Origin: Kofleriaceae bacterium
GTDB lineage: Bacteria > Myxococcota_A > Polyangia > Haliangiales > Haliangiaceae
NCBI GenBank assembly: GCA_013368795.1
Contig: JABFXX010000144.1
Coordinates: 1-49,210, forward strand
Reading direction: 5' to 3'
DNA length: 49,210 nucleotides
Positions 1 to 14,495 of this stretch are shown here, in pieces; the stretch's first letter is position 1, and each line of letters begins with the position of its first letter. A program made the position numbers and the translations under genes. The notes below the pieces were generated by a model that saw only the letters and a list, made by a program, of their open reading frames with translations, did no database searches and was not told the origin of the DNA.

Positions 1-3000
1 AGGCGACCGCCGACTGGGAGCGCGCACACGACCTGGCGCAGACGCACGCGCCGAAGATCGCGCGAGATGCCGCGCGCACGATGCTCGAGCGCGCACCCGA
101 TCCCGCGGCCGAGCGGCGCTGGATCGACGCCGTGCTCGCGACGCGGCCACCGCCGGCCGAGCGCGCGACGCTGCTCGTGTCTCGCGCCGATGCACGGCGT
201 CGCGAGCCCAACCCCGATCTCGCCGCGGCGATCGCCGATCTGCACGAGGCGATCGTGCTGACCGAGGACACGTCGGAGGCCACGGAGACGCGGCGCCGCG
301 CGTACCAGCTCGAGGCCGAGATGCTCGCGACGAGCGGCGACCAGCGCGCACGCGCCCGCGCGCTGACCGCACTCGCACGCCTCGCCGACCGGCCGAGCGA
401 GCGCGTCGAGGTCGAGACCGCTGCCGCCGCTGCGTGGCTCGCCGCCGACGAACCGGCCGCCGCCCTGCCCCACGGCGCGCGTGCGCATGCCGAGCTCGCA
501 CCGGATCTGCCGTCGGCGCTGCGCCGCGAGGTGCTGACGACGCTCGGCGAGGCCGCGTGGCGCCAGCGCGCGTGGCCCGACGTCATCCGTGCGTACAAGG
601 GGCTCGTCGACGATCCGCAGGCCGAGGCCGCGCGCATCGGCACGTACCGCTATCGGCTCGCCGTCGCCGCCGATCGCTCCGGCGATCAGCCGCTCGCCGC
701 CCTAGCGCTGAAGCCGCTCGTCGACTTCCTCTCGGTCGATGCCGAAGGCCCCGGCGCCGACGCCGCGCGCGCGACCTCGCCCGAGATTCGCGGCCAGGCG
801 CTGCGCCTCTACGCCGATCTCGCCGAACGCGCGGGCGATCTCGCGGGTGCAGCGACCGCGCTCGAAGGCTTCGCCGGCGTCGCGCTCGAGTCGACCGCGA
901 GCGCGCGCGCCGATGCGATGTATCGCGCGGGCGAGCTGTTCCGCCGCGCCTCGCTCTCCGACCAGGCAGCCGAAGGCCGAGGCCCGATGACACGGGGCCG
1001 CCCCGACGACGCCGTGCGCTGCCTCGAGGGCGCGCTGCGGCTCAACGACACGCACCTGCCCGCGCTCGACGCCCTCGAGCTCATCTGGCGCGAGCGCGGC
1101 GACCTCGAGAGGGTCAGCGTGATCCTCGGCCGCAAGGTCGCGGTCACGGGCCGCCACCCGCAGCGCCAGAAGCCGCTGCTGTCGCGCCTCGGCGACCTCC
1201 AGGATCAGCTCGGCCGCCCCGACGTCGCGCTCGCGACGCACCAGCGCGCGCTCGAGATCGATCCGACGTGGCGCCCGTCGCTGCGCTACGTGACCGCGCG
1301 CCTGCGCGACGACGGCGCGGTCGTAGCCGCCGCGGGAGGCTTCGCGCAGCTCGCGGGCGAGCTCGCCGGCGATAGCGGCGTCGACCTCGCGATCGTCGTG
1401 CGCGAGCGGCAGCTCGCCGCGCAGGCGCTCGCCCAGCTCGTCGTGACGCTCGACGAGGCGCAGGTCGACGCCGTGCGCGCGGCGTCGCAGCCTGCGCTCG
1501 AGCGCGCTGCACTCGACGCGGGCCCCGGGGCAGCGGAGGTTGCCGCGGCGCTCGCGCATCTGCGCGGCGAGAAGCTGCATCGCGACGGCGACAGCGAGGA
1601 GAACACGCCGAACGGCCGGATGAAGGACGCGCCCGCGGGGGCGCTGTCGCTGCGCGACGCCGCGAAGCGCGCGCGTGCGGCGGGCAAGCTCGACGAGACG
1701 TTCGCCGCGCTCGAGGCCGCGAACCATGTCTCGCCCGGCGATCCCGAGGTGCTCGCCGAGCTCGTCGAGCTCGCGCTCCAGCTCGGCGATCCGAAGGCCG
1801 CCGGCATGCACCTGGCGTCGCTCGCCGAGCTGCAGACCGGCCCGAAGAAGGGCGACACGCTGCACCAGCTCGCCGACGTCTACTACGACAAGCTCGACGA
1901 TGCGCCCGCGGCGCGGATCGCGATGCGCGCGGCCGCCGAGGCATTCGGCCCCGGGACGCGCCGCGACGCGACGCTGCGTTTGCTCGGCTCGGAGGCCGCA
2001 TCTCATCTCGCGTGGGACGTCGCGGTCGAAGCGGCGAGCGCGATCGAGCCGGCGCGCCGCACGAGCTCCGACGTCGTCCTGCTCGCGAGCGCCCTCGTCC
2101 GCGCCGGCAAGGTCGCCGACGCGATCACCGTCGTCGAGGACGCGACCGCCGCCGGCAAGTTCGAGGACGGCGGCCTGCTCCTCCGCTCGCTGCGCGGCGA
2201 GCAATCGCGCAAGGCCAAGCTCGCGAGCTCGCTCGACGAGCGCGCCGAGACCACCCGTGGCAACGACGCCGACGAGCTACGCGAGGAAGCACACGAGCTC
2301 TGGCACTCGATCGGCAGCGTGCCCGGTGCGCCGTCGATCGCGGTCCTCGGCATGGGCACCGCGCCCGCGGTCCAGCCGATCACGCTCGCCGCCGCCGAAG
2401 CGCGCGAGAAGCTCATCGCCGCGCATCGCGACAATCCCGACGACCCGGCGGCATTCGCCGCATTGCTCGAGCACTACGCCGACCGCGAGCCGGCGATGCG
2501 GCGCGCGCTGCTCGATCGCGTCGCGCAGGAAGGCAGCGGCCGCGTCCAGGCGATGGCGCACCACGAGCTCGCCCTGCTCGCACGCAGCGAACGCGATCCG
2601 GTCCGCGCCGCCGCGACGTGGTCGAAGGCGCACCGCATCGATCCGAGCTACGCGCCGGTGTGGATGCCACTCGCCGATGCGCTCGCCGCCTCCGACGAGA
2701 TCGGGCTCGCCCGCGACCTCTACGAGCAGATCGCCGAATCGACCGAGTACGACGAGCATGGCCGGCGCTGGGCCGCCGAGCGCGCCGAGGCACTCGCGTA
2801 CGACGGCTCGGTCGTCTCGGGCGAGATCGGAACCAGGCCTCCTCCGTCGCTCGACCTCGCGCGCGAGCTCGCCGCGTCCGAGGCGTGGGCGCCCGCGATC
2901 GCGGAGGCGGAGCGCGTCGCCGACGAGGATCCGGCCAATCGCGAGGCCCTCGAGCTACTCGAGCTGCTCTATCTCGAGACCGGCGACGTCACCGCGACGT

Positions 3001-4880
3001 CCGAGGCGATCGGCCGCCAGCTCATGCTCGCCGAGACGCCGGATCAGAAGGCGGTGCTGTGGCGCCGTCGCGCGAAGCTGTACCGCGACGCGCTCGGCCG
3101 CGACGCCGAGGCATATCGCTGCCTCAAGGAAGCGCACGCGTGCGCGCCCGCCGATCCCGAGATCGCGTACCAGCTGCGCACCGCGGCGATGGTCCGCGGC
3201 GAGTGGGCGCTCGTCGCGTCGCTCCTCTATCGCGAGATCGCCGCCGCACCCGATCCGCGCGAGCGCGGCGCGCTCCACCTCGAGCTCGCGCTGGTGTTCG
3301 AGGAGCGCCTCGACGACCCGGATCAGGCGCAGGTCAATTACGAGCAGGCGCTCGCGTTCGATCCATCGATCCCGGCGGCGAAGGCCCCGCTCGCGCGCCG
3401 CTACGAGGCGATCGGCCGCCACTCCGATGCCGCGCGCCTCTACAACGAGGCAGCCAACGGCGCGCGTCCCGCCGATCGCGTCGCGCTGTACCAGGCCGCC
3501 GCGCGCAACCGCTCCGCCGCCGCCGCGAACACCGGCTTCCCCGCGCTCGCCGCATCGCTCGACAAGGCAGAGCAGCTCGGCGATCGCGAGGCCGCGCTCG
3601 ATCTCGCGCACCAGCTGTGGCGCGCCGAGCCCGGCCACGCCGCCGCCTATCGCGTGCTCGCGACCGAGCACCGCTCGACCGGCGACCTCGCGGCCCTCAC
3701 CGAGCTGACGACGCTCCGCGCGAGCAAAGCGGTGGCGAGCGAGGAGCGCGCCGCCGCGTGGCTCGAGGTCGCGCGCCTCGCCGAGGAGCTCGGCAAGCTG
3801 ACCGAGGCCGCGCGCGCGTACGACCTCGCGCTGATCGAGGATCCGTCGCACGGCGGTGCGCTCGACGCGCGTGGCTCGCTCGCGTTCCGCCTCGCCGACT
3901 GGCCGACCGCCGACCTCATCTATCGCGACCTCGCGGCGAGCGACAGCGCGCTCGGCCCCGACGACTTCGCGCTGCGCCGCTCGATCATCAGCGAGAACCT
4001 CGGCCGCCACGAGGAGGCACTCGAGCTCGCGAAGGAAGCCGCCACGAACGCGCCCGGTCGCCTCGACATCGTCCTGCGCGTCCAGCACCTCGCGACCGCC
4101 GTCGGCGAGCTGCGCACCGCGATCATCGCCGCGCGCCAGGTCCTCGAGCTCATCCCTCTCACCGACGACGATCTGACGCTGCGCACGCGCCACTCGCTCG
4201 TCGAGCTCTACCGGATCATCGGCGACTTCGACGACGCGATCGTCCAGCTCGAGCACATCGTCCGCGACCATCCCCACCACGCGCCGTCGATCGAGCTGAT
4301 CGCGGAGATGTACATCTCGAAGGGCGACTGGGCGACCGCGACGCGCTACCTGTTCCAGCTCGTGCCGCTCGCGCCGACCGCCGTCGAGCGCGCCGAGCGC
4401 CTGTATCGCCTCGGCGAAGCGGTGCTCGTCCACCTCGGCGACATCGATCGCGCCGACGACGTGTTCCTCCGCGCATCGGACCTCGATCCGACGCACGTGC
4501 CGACGCTTCGCCGCCTGCTCGACGTCTACTGGCGCGCCGACGATCCGGGCTCGCTCGTCGAGGTCGCGGCCGAGCTCGCGCGCACCGGCGGGCTCAAGGC
4601 CGGCCCGGTCGCCGGGACCTCGCTCGCGCAGGCGCTGGTCGCCGCGGCGCTCGTCGGTGAGACCTCGCTCGCGCGCCAGCTGGTCGACGCGCTCGGCGAT
4701 GACGCACCGCCCCGCATCGCGGCCGCGCTCGGCGAGCTCGTGCATCGCGCGGGCCGGTTCGAGCTGACGAGCGCGACTACTGCGATCGCCGAGCTGGGAC
4801 GCCGCGGCGTCGTCGATATGGTGAAGCTCCGCGCGGCTGCGATCGGAACGCCCATCGAGCCCGCGCTCGTCGCTCCGTGA
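1..4880 (+). CDS. Giant TPR-repeat protein, 5'-truncated by the window edge
   Basis: The reading frame is open from base 3. The first ATG (base 81) is preceded by 26 sense codons in the same frame, so the true start probably lies upstream of the window. About 1,600 codons are visible. The protein is almost wholly alpha-helical, Ala/Leu/Glu/Arg-rich, with repeated 34-residue-like units ending in patterns such as ALEIDP, ALAFDP, ALIEDP and ASDLDP, typical of tetratricopeptide repeats. I see no enzyme motif or membrane segment. TPR arrays are protein-interaction scaffolds, but the partner cannot be told from sequence. A hairpin and then clpB follow on the same strand. Sure of the TPR class; role unknown. 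Confidence 0.85.
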   Translation, partial: ATADWERAHDLAQTHAPKIARDAARTMLERAPDPAAERRWIDAVLATRPPPAERATLLVSRADARRREPNPDLAAAIADLHEAIVLTEDTSEATETRRRAYQLEAEMLATSGDQRARARALTALARLADRPSERVEVETAAAAAWLAADEPAAALPHGARAHAELAPDLPSALRREVLTTLGEAAWRQRAWPDVIRAYKGLVDDPQAEAARIGTYRYRLAVAADRSGDQPLAALALKPLVDFLSVDAEGPGADAARATSPEIRGQALRLYADLAERAGDLAGAATALEGFAGVALESTASARADAMYRAGELFRRASLSDQAAEGRGPMTRGRPDDAVRCLEGALRLNDTHLPALDALELIWRERGDLERVSVILGRKVAVTGRHPQRQKPLLSRLGDLQDQLGRPDVALATHQRALEIDPTWRPSLRYVTARLRDDGAVVAAAGGFAQLAGELAGDSGVDLAIVVRERQLAAQALAQLVVTLDEAQVDAVRAASQPALERAALDAGPGAAEVAAALAHLRGEKLHRDGDSEENTPNGRMKDAPAGALSLRDAAKRARAAGKLDETFAALEAANHVSPGDPEVLAELVELALQLGDPKAAGMHLASLAELQTGPKKGDTLHQLADVYYDKLDDAPAARIAMRAAAEAFGPGTRRDATLRLLGSEAASHLAWDVAVEAASAIEPARRTSSDVVLLASALVRAGKVADAITVVEDATAAGKFEDGGLLLRSLRGEQSRKAKLASSLDERAETTRGNDADELREEAHELWHSIGSVPGAPSIAVLGMGTAPAVQPITLAAAEAREKLIAAHRDNPDDPAAFAALLEHYADREPAMRRALLDRVAQEGSGRVQAMAHHELALLARSERDPVRAAATWSKAHRIDPSYAPVWMPLADALAASDEIGLARDLYEQIAESTEYDEHGRRWAAERAEALAYDGSVVSGEIGTRPPPSLDLARELAASEAWAPAIAEAERVADEDPANREALELLELLYLETGDVTATSEAIGRQLMLAETPDQKAVLWRRRAKLYRDALGRDAEAYRCLKEAHACAPADPEIAYQLRTAAMVRGEWALVASLLYREIAAAPDPRERGALHLELALVFEERLDDPDQAQVNYEQALAFDPSIPAAKAPLARRYEAIGRHSDAARLYNEAANGARPADRVALYQAAARNRSAAAANTGFPALAASLDKAEQLGDREAALDLAHQLWRAEPGHAAAYRVLATEHRSTGDLAALTELTTLRASKAVASEERAAAWLEVARLAEELGKLTEAARAYDLALIEDPSHGGALDARGSLAFRLADWPTADLIYRDLAASDSALGPDDFALRRSIISENLGRHEEALELAKEAATNAPGRLDIVLRVQHLATAVGELRTAIIAARQVLELIPLTDDDLTLRTRHSLVELYRIIGDFDDAIVQLEHIVRDHPHHAPSIELIAEMYISKGDWATATRYLFQLVPLAPTAVERAERLYRLGEAVLVHLGDIDRADDVFLRASDLDPTHVPTLRRLLDVYWRADDPGSLVEVAAELARTGGLKAGPVAGTSLAQALVAAALVGETSLARQLVDALGDDAPPRIAAALGELVHRAGRFELTSATTAIAELGRRGVVDMVKLRAAAIGTPIEPALVAP

Positions 4881-4884
4881 ATCC

Positions 4885-4900
4885 CTCGCCGATCGGCGAG
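4885..4900 (+). terminator. Hairpin after the TPR gene, possible terminator
   Basis: The perfect 16-base palindrome CTCGCCGATCGGCGAG begins 4 bases after the TPR stop codon. It is followed by a short T-run (CTTTT) about 7 bases on. It could act as an intrinsic terminator separating the TPR gene from clpB. The gap between stem and T-run makes this weak. Confidence 0.35.
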
Positions 4901-4946
4901 TCCTGGCTTTTCGGGTGGCCCAAACGCTCGATCTCGCTTGGCCCCG

Positions 4947-4974
4947 TTGACGGTCATGTAACGGTGGTTACGTT
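4947..4974 (+). promoter_or_regulatory. Candidate clpB promoter with inverted repeat
   Basis: TTGACG, a 16-base spacer and TACGTT resemble a vegetative promoter. The predicted start would lie about 3 bases before the clpB ATG, giving an almost leaderless mRNA, which fits the lack of a Shine-Dalgarno sequence there. The spacer and -10 region contain the inverted repeat GTAAC-GGTG-GTTAC (4958-4971), positioned like an operator. No CIRCE element (TTAGCACTC) is visible. Confidence 0.3.
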
Positions 4975-4983
4975 CAGGCCGTC

Positions 4984-7590
<2,607 letters not shown>

Positions 7591-7593
7591 GCC

Positions 7594-8388
7594 ATGCCCG
7601 CCCAGATCGATTTCGATCCGAGCGCCGACTACTACAAGGTGCTCGGCGTATCCGAGAAGGCTACCGCCGACGAGATCAAGAAGGCGTACCGCAAGCTCGC
7701 CAAGGCGAACCACCCGGACTCCACCGGTGGCGACAAGGCGAAGGAGAAGCGCTTCAAGGAGATCTCGAACGCGTACGACGTGCTCGGCGACGACAAGAAG
7801 CGCAAGCAGTACGACTCGATTCGCGCGGGCGGGTTCCGGCCCGATCTCGGCGGTGGCGGCGTCCACTACACGACGCACCAAGGCGGGCCCGGCGTGTTCG
7901 ACCTGGGCGATCTGTTCAGCCAGTTCTTCGGCGGTGCGGCGGGCGGTAGCGCACGGCCGGGTGGCGGACGTGTGCGCGTGGAGCGCTTCGACGACGATGC
8001 GGTCGGTGGCGGACCGCGTCGACGACGCGCCCCGTCGGCCGAGGACGCAGAGTTCGAGAGCAAAGTCCGCGCGTCGGACGGCAGCTGGCTACGCGTCGAG
8101 GGCAGCGACGTCCACTCGGACGTCCGGATCTCGTTCGACCGTGCGATCTTGGGCACAGTCGCGACCGTGCCAACCGTCGACGGTAAGGCCGAGGTGAAGG
8201 TTCCTCCTGGCACGTCGAGTGGCAAGAAGCTCCGTCTGCGCGGGAAGGGCGTTCCCGGACGCTCCGGACAGGTCGGCGACCACTACATCACGGTGCAGAT
8301 CGACGTTCCGAGAGACCTCGATGAGGAAACCAAGAAACTGCTGATTTCGCTCGTCCAGAAGCTCCGCAAACGCGAGCACAATGACTGA
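7594..8388 (+). CDS. Zinc-less J-domain co-chaperone with a single C-terminal domain
   Basis: The J domain (about 12-75) carries the HPD triad at residues 40-42, which stimulates DnaK ATPase. A Gly/Phe-type linker follows (about 85-135; GGGG, FDLGDLFSQFFGG). The C-terminal half (about 155-260) matches the second beta-domain of CbpA/DnaJ (AILGTVATVPTVDGKAEVKV, then PPGTSSGKKLRLRGKG). There are no CxxCxGxG zinc repeats, and the first C-terminal, client-binding domain appears to be missing. At 264 residues it is shorter than CbpA (about 306). It lies between clpB and lon with tiny gaps, which suggests co-expression and work in the disaggregation/degradation pathway. The J-protein class is certain. 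Confidence 0.93.
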   Translation: MPAQIDFDPSADYYKVLGVSEKATADEIKKAYRKLAKANHPDSTGGDKAKEKRFKEISNAYDVLGDDKKRKQYDSIRAGGFRPDLGGGGVHYTTHQGGPGVFDLGDLFSQFFGGAAGGSARPGGGRVRVERFDDDAVGGGPRRRRAPSAEDAEFESKVRASDGSWLRVEGSDVHSDVRISFDRAILGTVATVPTVDGKAEVKVPPGTSSGKKLRLRGKGVPGRSGQVGDHYITVQIDVPRDLDEETKKLLISLVQKLRKREHND

Positions 8389-8414
8389 AGTGTCGTAGAC
8401 TGCAGAGAACCTCG

Positions 8415-10850
<2,436 letters not shown>

Positions 10851-10852
10851 CC

Positions 10853-11368
10853 GTGCGCCTCTCGATCCTTGCGGGCGCGCTCGCGCTCGCGGCCCTCGGC
10901 GGTTGCAAGAAGGACAAGCCCGTCCCTCGCGCGACCGTCGAGGAGTGCACGGCCTACCGCAACAAGATGTTCTCGTTCCTCCCCGTCGAGGAGCAGCAGG
11001 CGGCAGCCAAGATGGGCATGGACAAGCCCATGCCCCTCGAGCTGAAGCTCTGCCAGGAGCGCATGGTCTCGGACGAGATCAAGTGCGCGCTCGCCGCGAC
11101 GACGCAGGACGCGGCGCTCGCCTGCAAGAGCGCCTACGACATCCGCCCGGCCGACGCGAAGCGAACACCCGAGGAGTGCACGGCGCTGACCGCGCATGTC
11201 CTCAAGCTCGCCGAGAGCAACGAGGCCGGCAACGAGGTCGGCCCACCGTTCACGCCCGCGATGTCGAAGATGTTCGTGCGCGAGTGCGAGCGCTGGATGA
11301 CGAAGTCTCGCTATGACTGCGTGATGCGCGCGGAAAGCCCGATGGGCTTCACCGTCTGCAAGCCGTAG
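10853..11368 (+). CDS. Small Cys-containing lipoprotein of unknown function
   Basis: The GTG start lies 2 bases after the lon stop, so translation is probably coupled. A short signal peptide ends in a lipobox (ALGGC), with C17 as the predicted lipidated Cys, followed by KKDKP. The 171-residue protein has two similar segments, each beginning with an EEC-TA motif (VEECTAY; PEECTAL) and each carrying further cysteines. This suggests an internal duplication of a small disulfide-bonded helical domain. I do not recognise a named family. Its link to lon may be transcriptional only. The stop is 1 base from the stop of the convergent neighbour. Confidence 0.8.
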   Translation: MRLSILAGALALAALGGCKKDKPVPRATVEECTAYRNKMFSFLPVEEQQAAAKMGMDKPMPLELKLCQERMVSDEIKCALAATTQDAALACKSAYDIRPADAKRTPEECTALTAHVLKLAESNEAGNEVGPPFTPAMSKMFVRECERWMTKSRYDCVMRAESPMGFTVCKP

Positions 11369-11369
11369 C

Positions 11370-13220
11370 TCAGATCAGGAGCGGACGCGCCGACACGTCT
11401 TGCTCGATCCAGTCGAGCGCTGTCGGCGTGTCGCCGTCGGACGTGAAGTCGACCGCGTACTGGAAGAACGGCCGGGACTCGACCGCCGGGACGGTGCCGT
11501 TTTCGACCTCGGTCCATGGCTCGTTCGCGCAGTCCGGCGCCAAGGCACACGTGCGGAAGTACACCTTGGCGCTCGAGCCCTGGCGCAGCTGCCAGCGGAG
11601 CGCGCCCAGCGAGACCACCTGCGGCACGGTGCGCACGCTCGATTCGTAGCGGTATGTCGCCGGGAACGGCGGCGCACCTCCGCTGTAGACGATCGTCACG
11701 GCGTTGCCGGTCAGATTGCCCACCATCGTGTCGACGGTGCTGTCGCCCGCGATCCACGTCCAGGTTGCGCCCGCATCGGCAACCGGCACGGTCTGGTAGT
11801 CGGAGTGCGGCCCCGTCCCGGTGGTCGAGCCGGCCGCGAGCTGCGTGATGTTGTCGCCGTTCGGCGGGTCGAGCACGATCGACACCTGGGCCTGGAGCGG
11901 ATGGTCGATCGTGTAGTGCGTGTCGATCGAGCGCGGCGTCATGTTCGTCGGCAGGTCGAGCGTCAGCGAGCGGGACGCGGTCGCACCATCGGGGATCGCC
12001 GTCGTCGCGTAGCTGCCGGCCGAGGCGAACCGCACGCCGCGCCCGGTCACGGGCCGGATCGCCGGCACCGTCTCGCCGGTCAGCGCGGGGCCGCTCTCCA
12101 CGGCGAGCGAGACGCTACCCGGCTGCGAGTTTCCGAGCTTCATCACGTCGACGACGACGTCATGCCAGCCCGCATCGAGCGTCATCGGCGTGGTCGCGAC
12201 GTCGGTGTCGACGAGGCCCATCTCGTCGGCGACCTGCGTGCCGTCGATCCATGCGCGCGCGCCCTGGTGTGCGCGAAGCCGGAACGAGTACGTGCCGCCG
12301 GATTCGATCAGCATTTGTCCCGAGAACCGCACCGACCACGTCGACGCGCCGATCGCCATGCCGAACGCGTCGTCGGGGATCGCCTGGTCGAGTCCGCCGG
12401 AAACGAGCGTCGACGCGCGATGGCGGATCAGGTACGCATCCTCGAAGCCGTCGGCGACGTAGCCCTCGAGATCGTCGACGCGCGTACGCATCATCTGGCT
12501 CGTGACATCGCGCAGCGCTTGGCTGCCGCCGGGGGCGTCGTAGCGGAGGCGCATCGACATGAACATCCCAGCGTCCGAGAACGCGGCGCGGAACTTGTGC
12601 CAGCCGGGCGTCGCGACGGTGTAGTCGCCGATCGTCGGCGCGTTCACGGACGTGGTGACCGGCGAGTACCCGCCGGTTCCCGGGTCCGCGATCTCGAGAA
12701 AGCCGCGATCGTTGGCGTCGAGCTCGAATCGCCACACGCCGGTCGTCGGCAGGTCGAGCTCGCCCTCGACGAGGATCGTGATGTCATCGCCGGCGGCAAA
12801 CCCGAGGCCGTCGGGGATGCTCGTCCCATAGTCGACGTTGAGATCCGAGAACGCGTGGCCGGTCGGCGGCGCGGCCGACACGACGTCCCACGCTGCGGTC
12901 GTCGGATCGGCGGGGATGCGATCGCCCTGGACACCCGTGAACCGCACGCGGCCGGTGAGATACGGCATCGGTCCGATGGCGCCGTTCGCTTCGATGATCG
13001 CGTCGGCGAGCACGGGGCCGCCCTGCGCGAAGTCCTCCGCGTTGTCATCGCGCCACGTCTCGGTCCTGAGCGGCGGCTGGCAGGTATTCGTGATGAGGTC
13101 GCACTGCTGGCCCGACGGACACGCGTGCGTGCCCTCGGCGCACGGAGCTCCGTACGGGATATCCGGCGAGTAACAGCCGAACTGCGCGATCGCTAGCGCA
13201 GCGGCGAGGACGAGCCGCAT
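11370..13220 (-). CDS. Lipoprotein with two PA14-like domains and a P/Homo B-like domain
   Basis: 616 residues. The signal peptide MRLVLAAALAIAQFGC ends in a probable lipobox. A short Cys-rich stretch follows (CAEGTHACPSGQQCDLITNTC). Two beta-sandwich regions resemble PA14 (GVWRFELDANDRGFLEI with GWHKFRAAF; GTYSFRLRAHQGARAWIDG with GWHDVVVDV). A segment near 420-470 (SLTLDLPTNMTPRSIDTHY, then QVSIVLDPPNG) resembles the P/Homo B domain of proprotein convertases, though no subtilisin domain is present. The C-terminal part is a further beta-rich region. PA14 domains often bind carbohydrate, so surface glycan binding is plausible but inferred. Domain calls are by eye. Confidence 0.7.
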   Translation of the reverse strand: MRLVLAAALAIAQFGCYSPDIPYGAPCAEGTHACPSGQQCDLITNTCQPPLRTETWRDDNAEDFAQGGPVLADAIIEANGAIGPMPYLTGRVRFTGVQGDRIPADPTTAAWDVVSAAPPTGHAFSDLNVDYGTSIPDGLGFAAGDDITILVEGELDLPTTGVWRFELDANDRGFLEIADPGTGGYSPVTTSVNAPTIGDYTVATPGWHKFRAAFSDAGMFMSMRLRYDAPGGSQALRDVTSQMMRTRVDDLEGYVADGFEDAYLIRHRASTLVSGGLDQAIPDDAFGMAIGASTWSVRFSGQMLIESGGTYSFRLRAHQGARAWIDGTQVADEMGLVDTDVATTPMTLDAGWHDVVVDVMKLGNSQPGSVSLAVESGPALTGETVPAIRPVTGRGVRFASAGSYATTAIPDGATASRSLTLDLPTNMTPRSIDTHYTIDHPLQAQVSIVLDPPNGDNITQLAAGSTTGTGPHSDYQTVPVADAGATWTWIAGDSTVDTMVGNLTGNAVTIVYSGGAPPFPATYRYESSVRTVPQVVSLGALRWQLRQGSSAKVYFRTCALAPDCANEPWTEVENGTVPAVESRPFFQYAVDFTSDGDTPTALDWIEQDVSARPLLI

Positions 13221-13235
13221 CGACTGATCATACAG

Positions 13236-14495
13236 CTACCCCGCGGGTACGAGCTGATAGATCGAGCCCGTTAACTCGACGACATACAGCTCTCCGTCGG
13301 GATCGGTGCCGAACGAGCTGATCTGGGTGAGCACATTCTGCACATCGATCGCGGGCTTCCAGTCCCAGTGCTCTCGCACGACGCCGCGCGTCCACACGAA
13401 GCTCCGCAGCAGGCCCGTGCAGTAGTCCGCATAGAAGTACCTACCGTCGAGCACAGGCAGCGCGGTGCCGCGATAGACGCGGCCGCCGGTGATCGAGCAA
13501 CCCTGCTCGTGCGGATACTCGACGAGCGGCGGCGTGAGCCCCGTGCGATCGCAGCTCTCCTTGTTCGTCCCGCTGTCGGCGTCGAAGCAGTGCGTGCCCT
13601 CGACGATGTTCCAGCCGAAGTTCTTCTTCGCGGTGTCGCCGGCCCGGACGGCATGGACGTACTCCCACAGGTTCTGCCCGACGTCGCCGATGTAGAGGTC
13701 GCCGGTCTTGCGATCGAACGAGAACCGCCACGGGTTGCGCAGCCCCTTGTGCACGATCTCGGGCCGCGCATCGGGCGCATCGACGTCGATCCTGAGCAGC
13801 TTCGCGAGCAGCGATCGATCGTTCTGGCCGTTGCCATGCGGATCGTTCGCCGCGCCACCATCGCCCATGCCCGTGTACAGCTTGCCGTCGGGGCCGAACT
13901 CGAGGTGACCGCCGTTGTGGTTCGAGTACGGCTGGTCGATCGTGAACAGCTCGCGCCGCGTCGAGACGTCGACCACGTCGGGGTCGGTCGCGCTGACCTT
14001 GTACTCGACGACGTGCGTGTCCATGTCCTTCGACGTGTAGTTCACGTAGAGCTTGCCGTTCTTCGCGAACTCGGGATGGAACGCGAGGCCGATCAGGCCC
14101 TCCTCGTTGCCGCTCGATAGGCCCTTGATCGAGAAGAATGGCTTCTTGCTCGGCTTGCCGTTCTCGAGGATGCGGATCGCGCCGCGCTGCTCGACGACGA
14201 ACAGCCGCTTCTTCGGATCGCCAGGCGCGAACGTCAGCAGCACCGGCCGCTCGAAGCCGCTGCCGATCTCCTTCAGTGTCACCTGGCTCGCGACGTCCTT
14301 CGGCGGTGCGGTCAGCCGATCGTCGCCGGGCGGCGCACCGGCAGGCGCAAGTGCCGCCACCGCGACCGCGCTTCCTTCGCTCGCGCTCGGCGGCCCCGAG
14401 CCCGGACGAGCCGAGCGTTCCGGAGCGCCCCGGCAGCCGGCCAGCATGACGAGCACAGCGATCCCCGTGATCTTCACGACGAGGAGTCGTCCCAC
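13236..14495 (-). CDS. PQQ-dependent aldose sugar dehydrogenase-like lipoprotein
   Basis: 419 residues with a GTG start. The signal sequence ends in MLAGC, a clear lipobox. The rest is a six-bladed propeller of the glucose/sorbosone dehydrogenase (YliI/GdhB-like) family: VLLTFAPGDPKKRLFVVEQRG, EEGLIGLAFHPEFAKNGKLYV, SNHNGGHLEFGPDGKLYTGM, GDGGAANDP, then GLRNPWRFSFDRKTGDLYIG, DVGQNLWEYV and the C-terminal TGSIYQL. Such enzymes oxidise aldoses at C1 with PQQ and act outside the inner membrane. Catalysis was not verified residue by residue. It is divergent from the small MshEN-like gene. Confidence 0.9.
   Translation of the reverse strand: MGRLLVVKITGIAVLVMLAGCRGAPERSARPGSGPPSASEGSAVAVAALAPAGAPPGDDRLTAPPKDVASQVTLKEIGSGFERPVLLTFAPGDPKKRLFVVEQRGAIRILENGKPSKKPFFSIKGLSSGNEEGLIGLAFHPEFAKNGKLYVNYTSKDMDTHVVEYKVSATDPDVVDVSTRRELFTIDQPYSNHNGGHLEFGPDGKLYTGMGDGGAANDPHGNGQNDRSLLAKLLRIDVDAPDARPEIVHKGLRNPWRFSFDRKTGDLYIGDVGQNLWEYVHAVRAGDTAKKNFGWNIVEGTHCFDADSGTNKESCDRTGLTPPLVEYPHEQGCSITGGRVYRGTALPVLDGRYFYADYCTGLLRSFVWTRGVVREHWDWKPAIDVQNVLTQISSFGTDPDGELYVVELTGSIYQLVPAG

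Noticed and set aside
702-2204. 500-codon minus-strand open frame under the TPR gene
   Set aside because: Arg/Ala-rich shadow of a high-GC gene; no family sequence and fully antisense to the TPR repeats.
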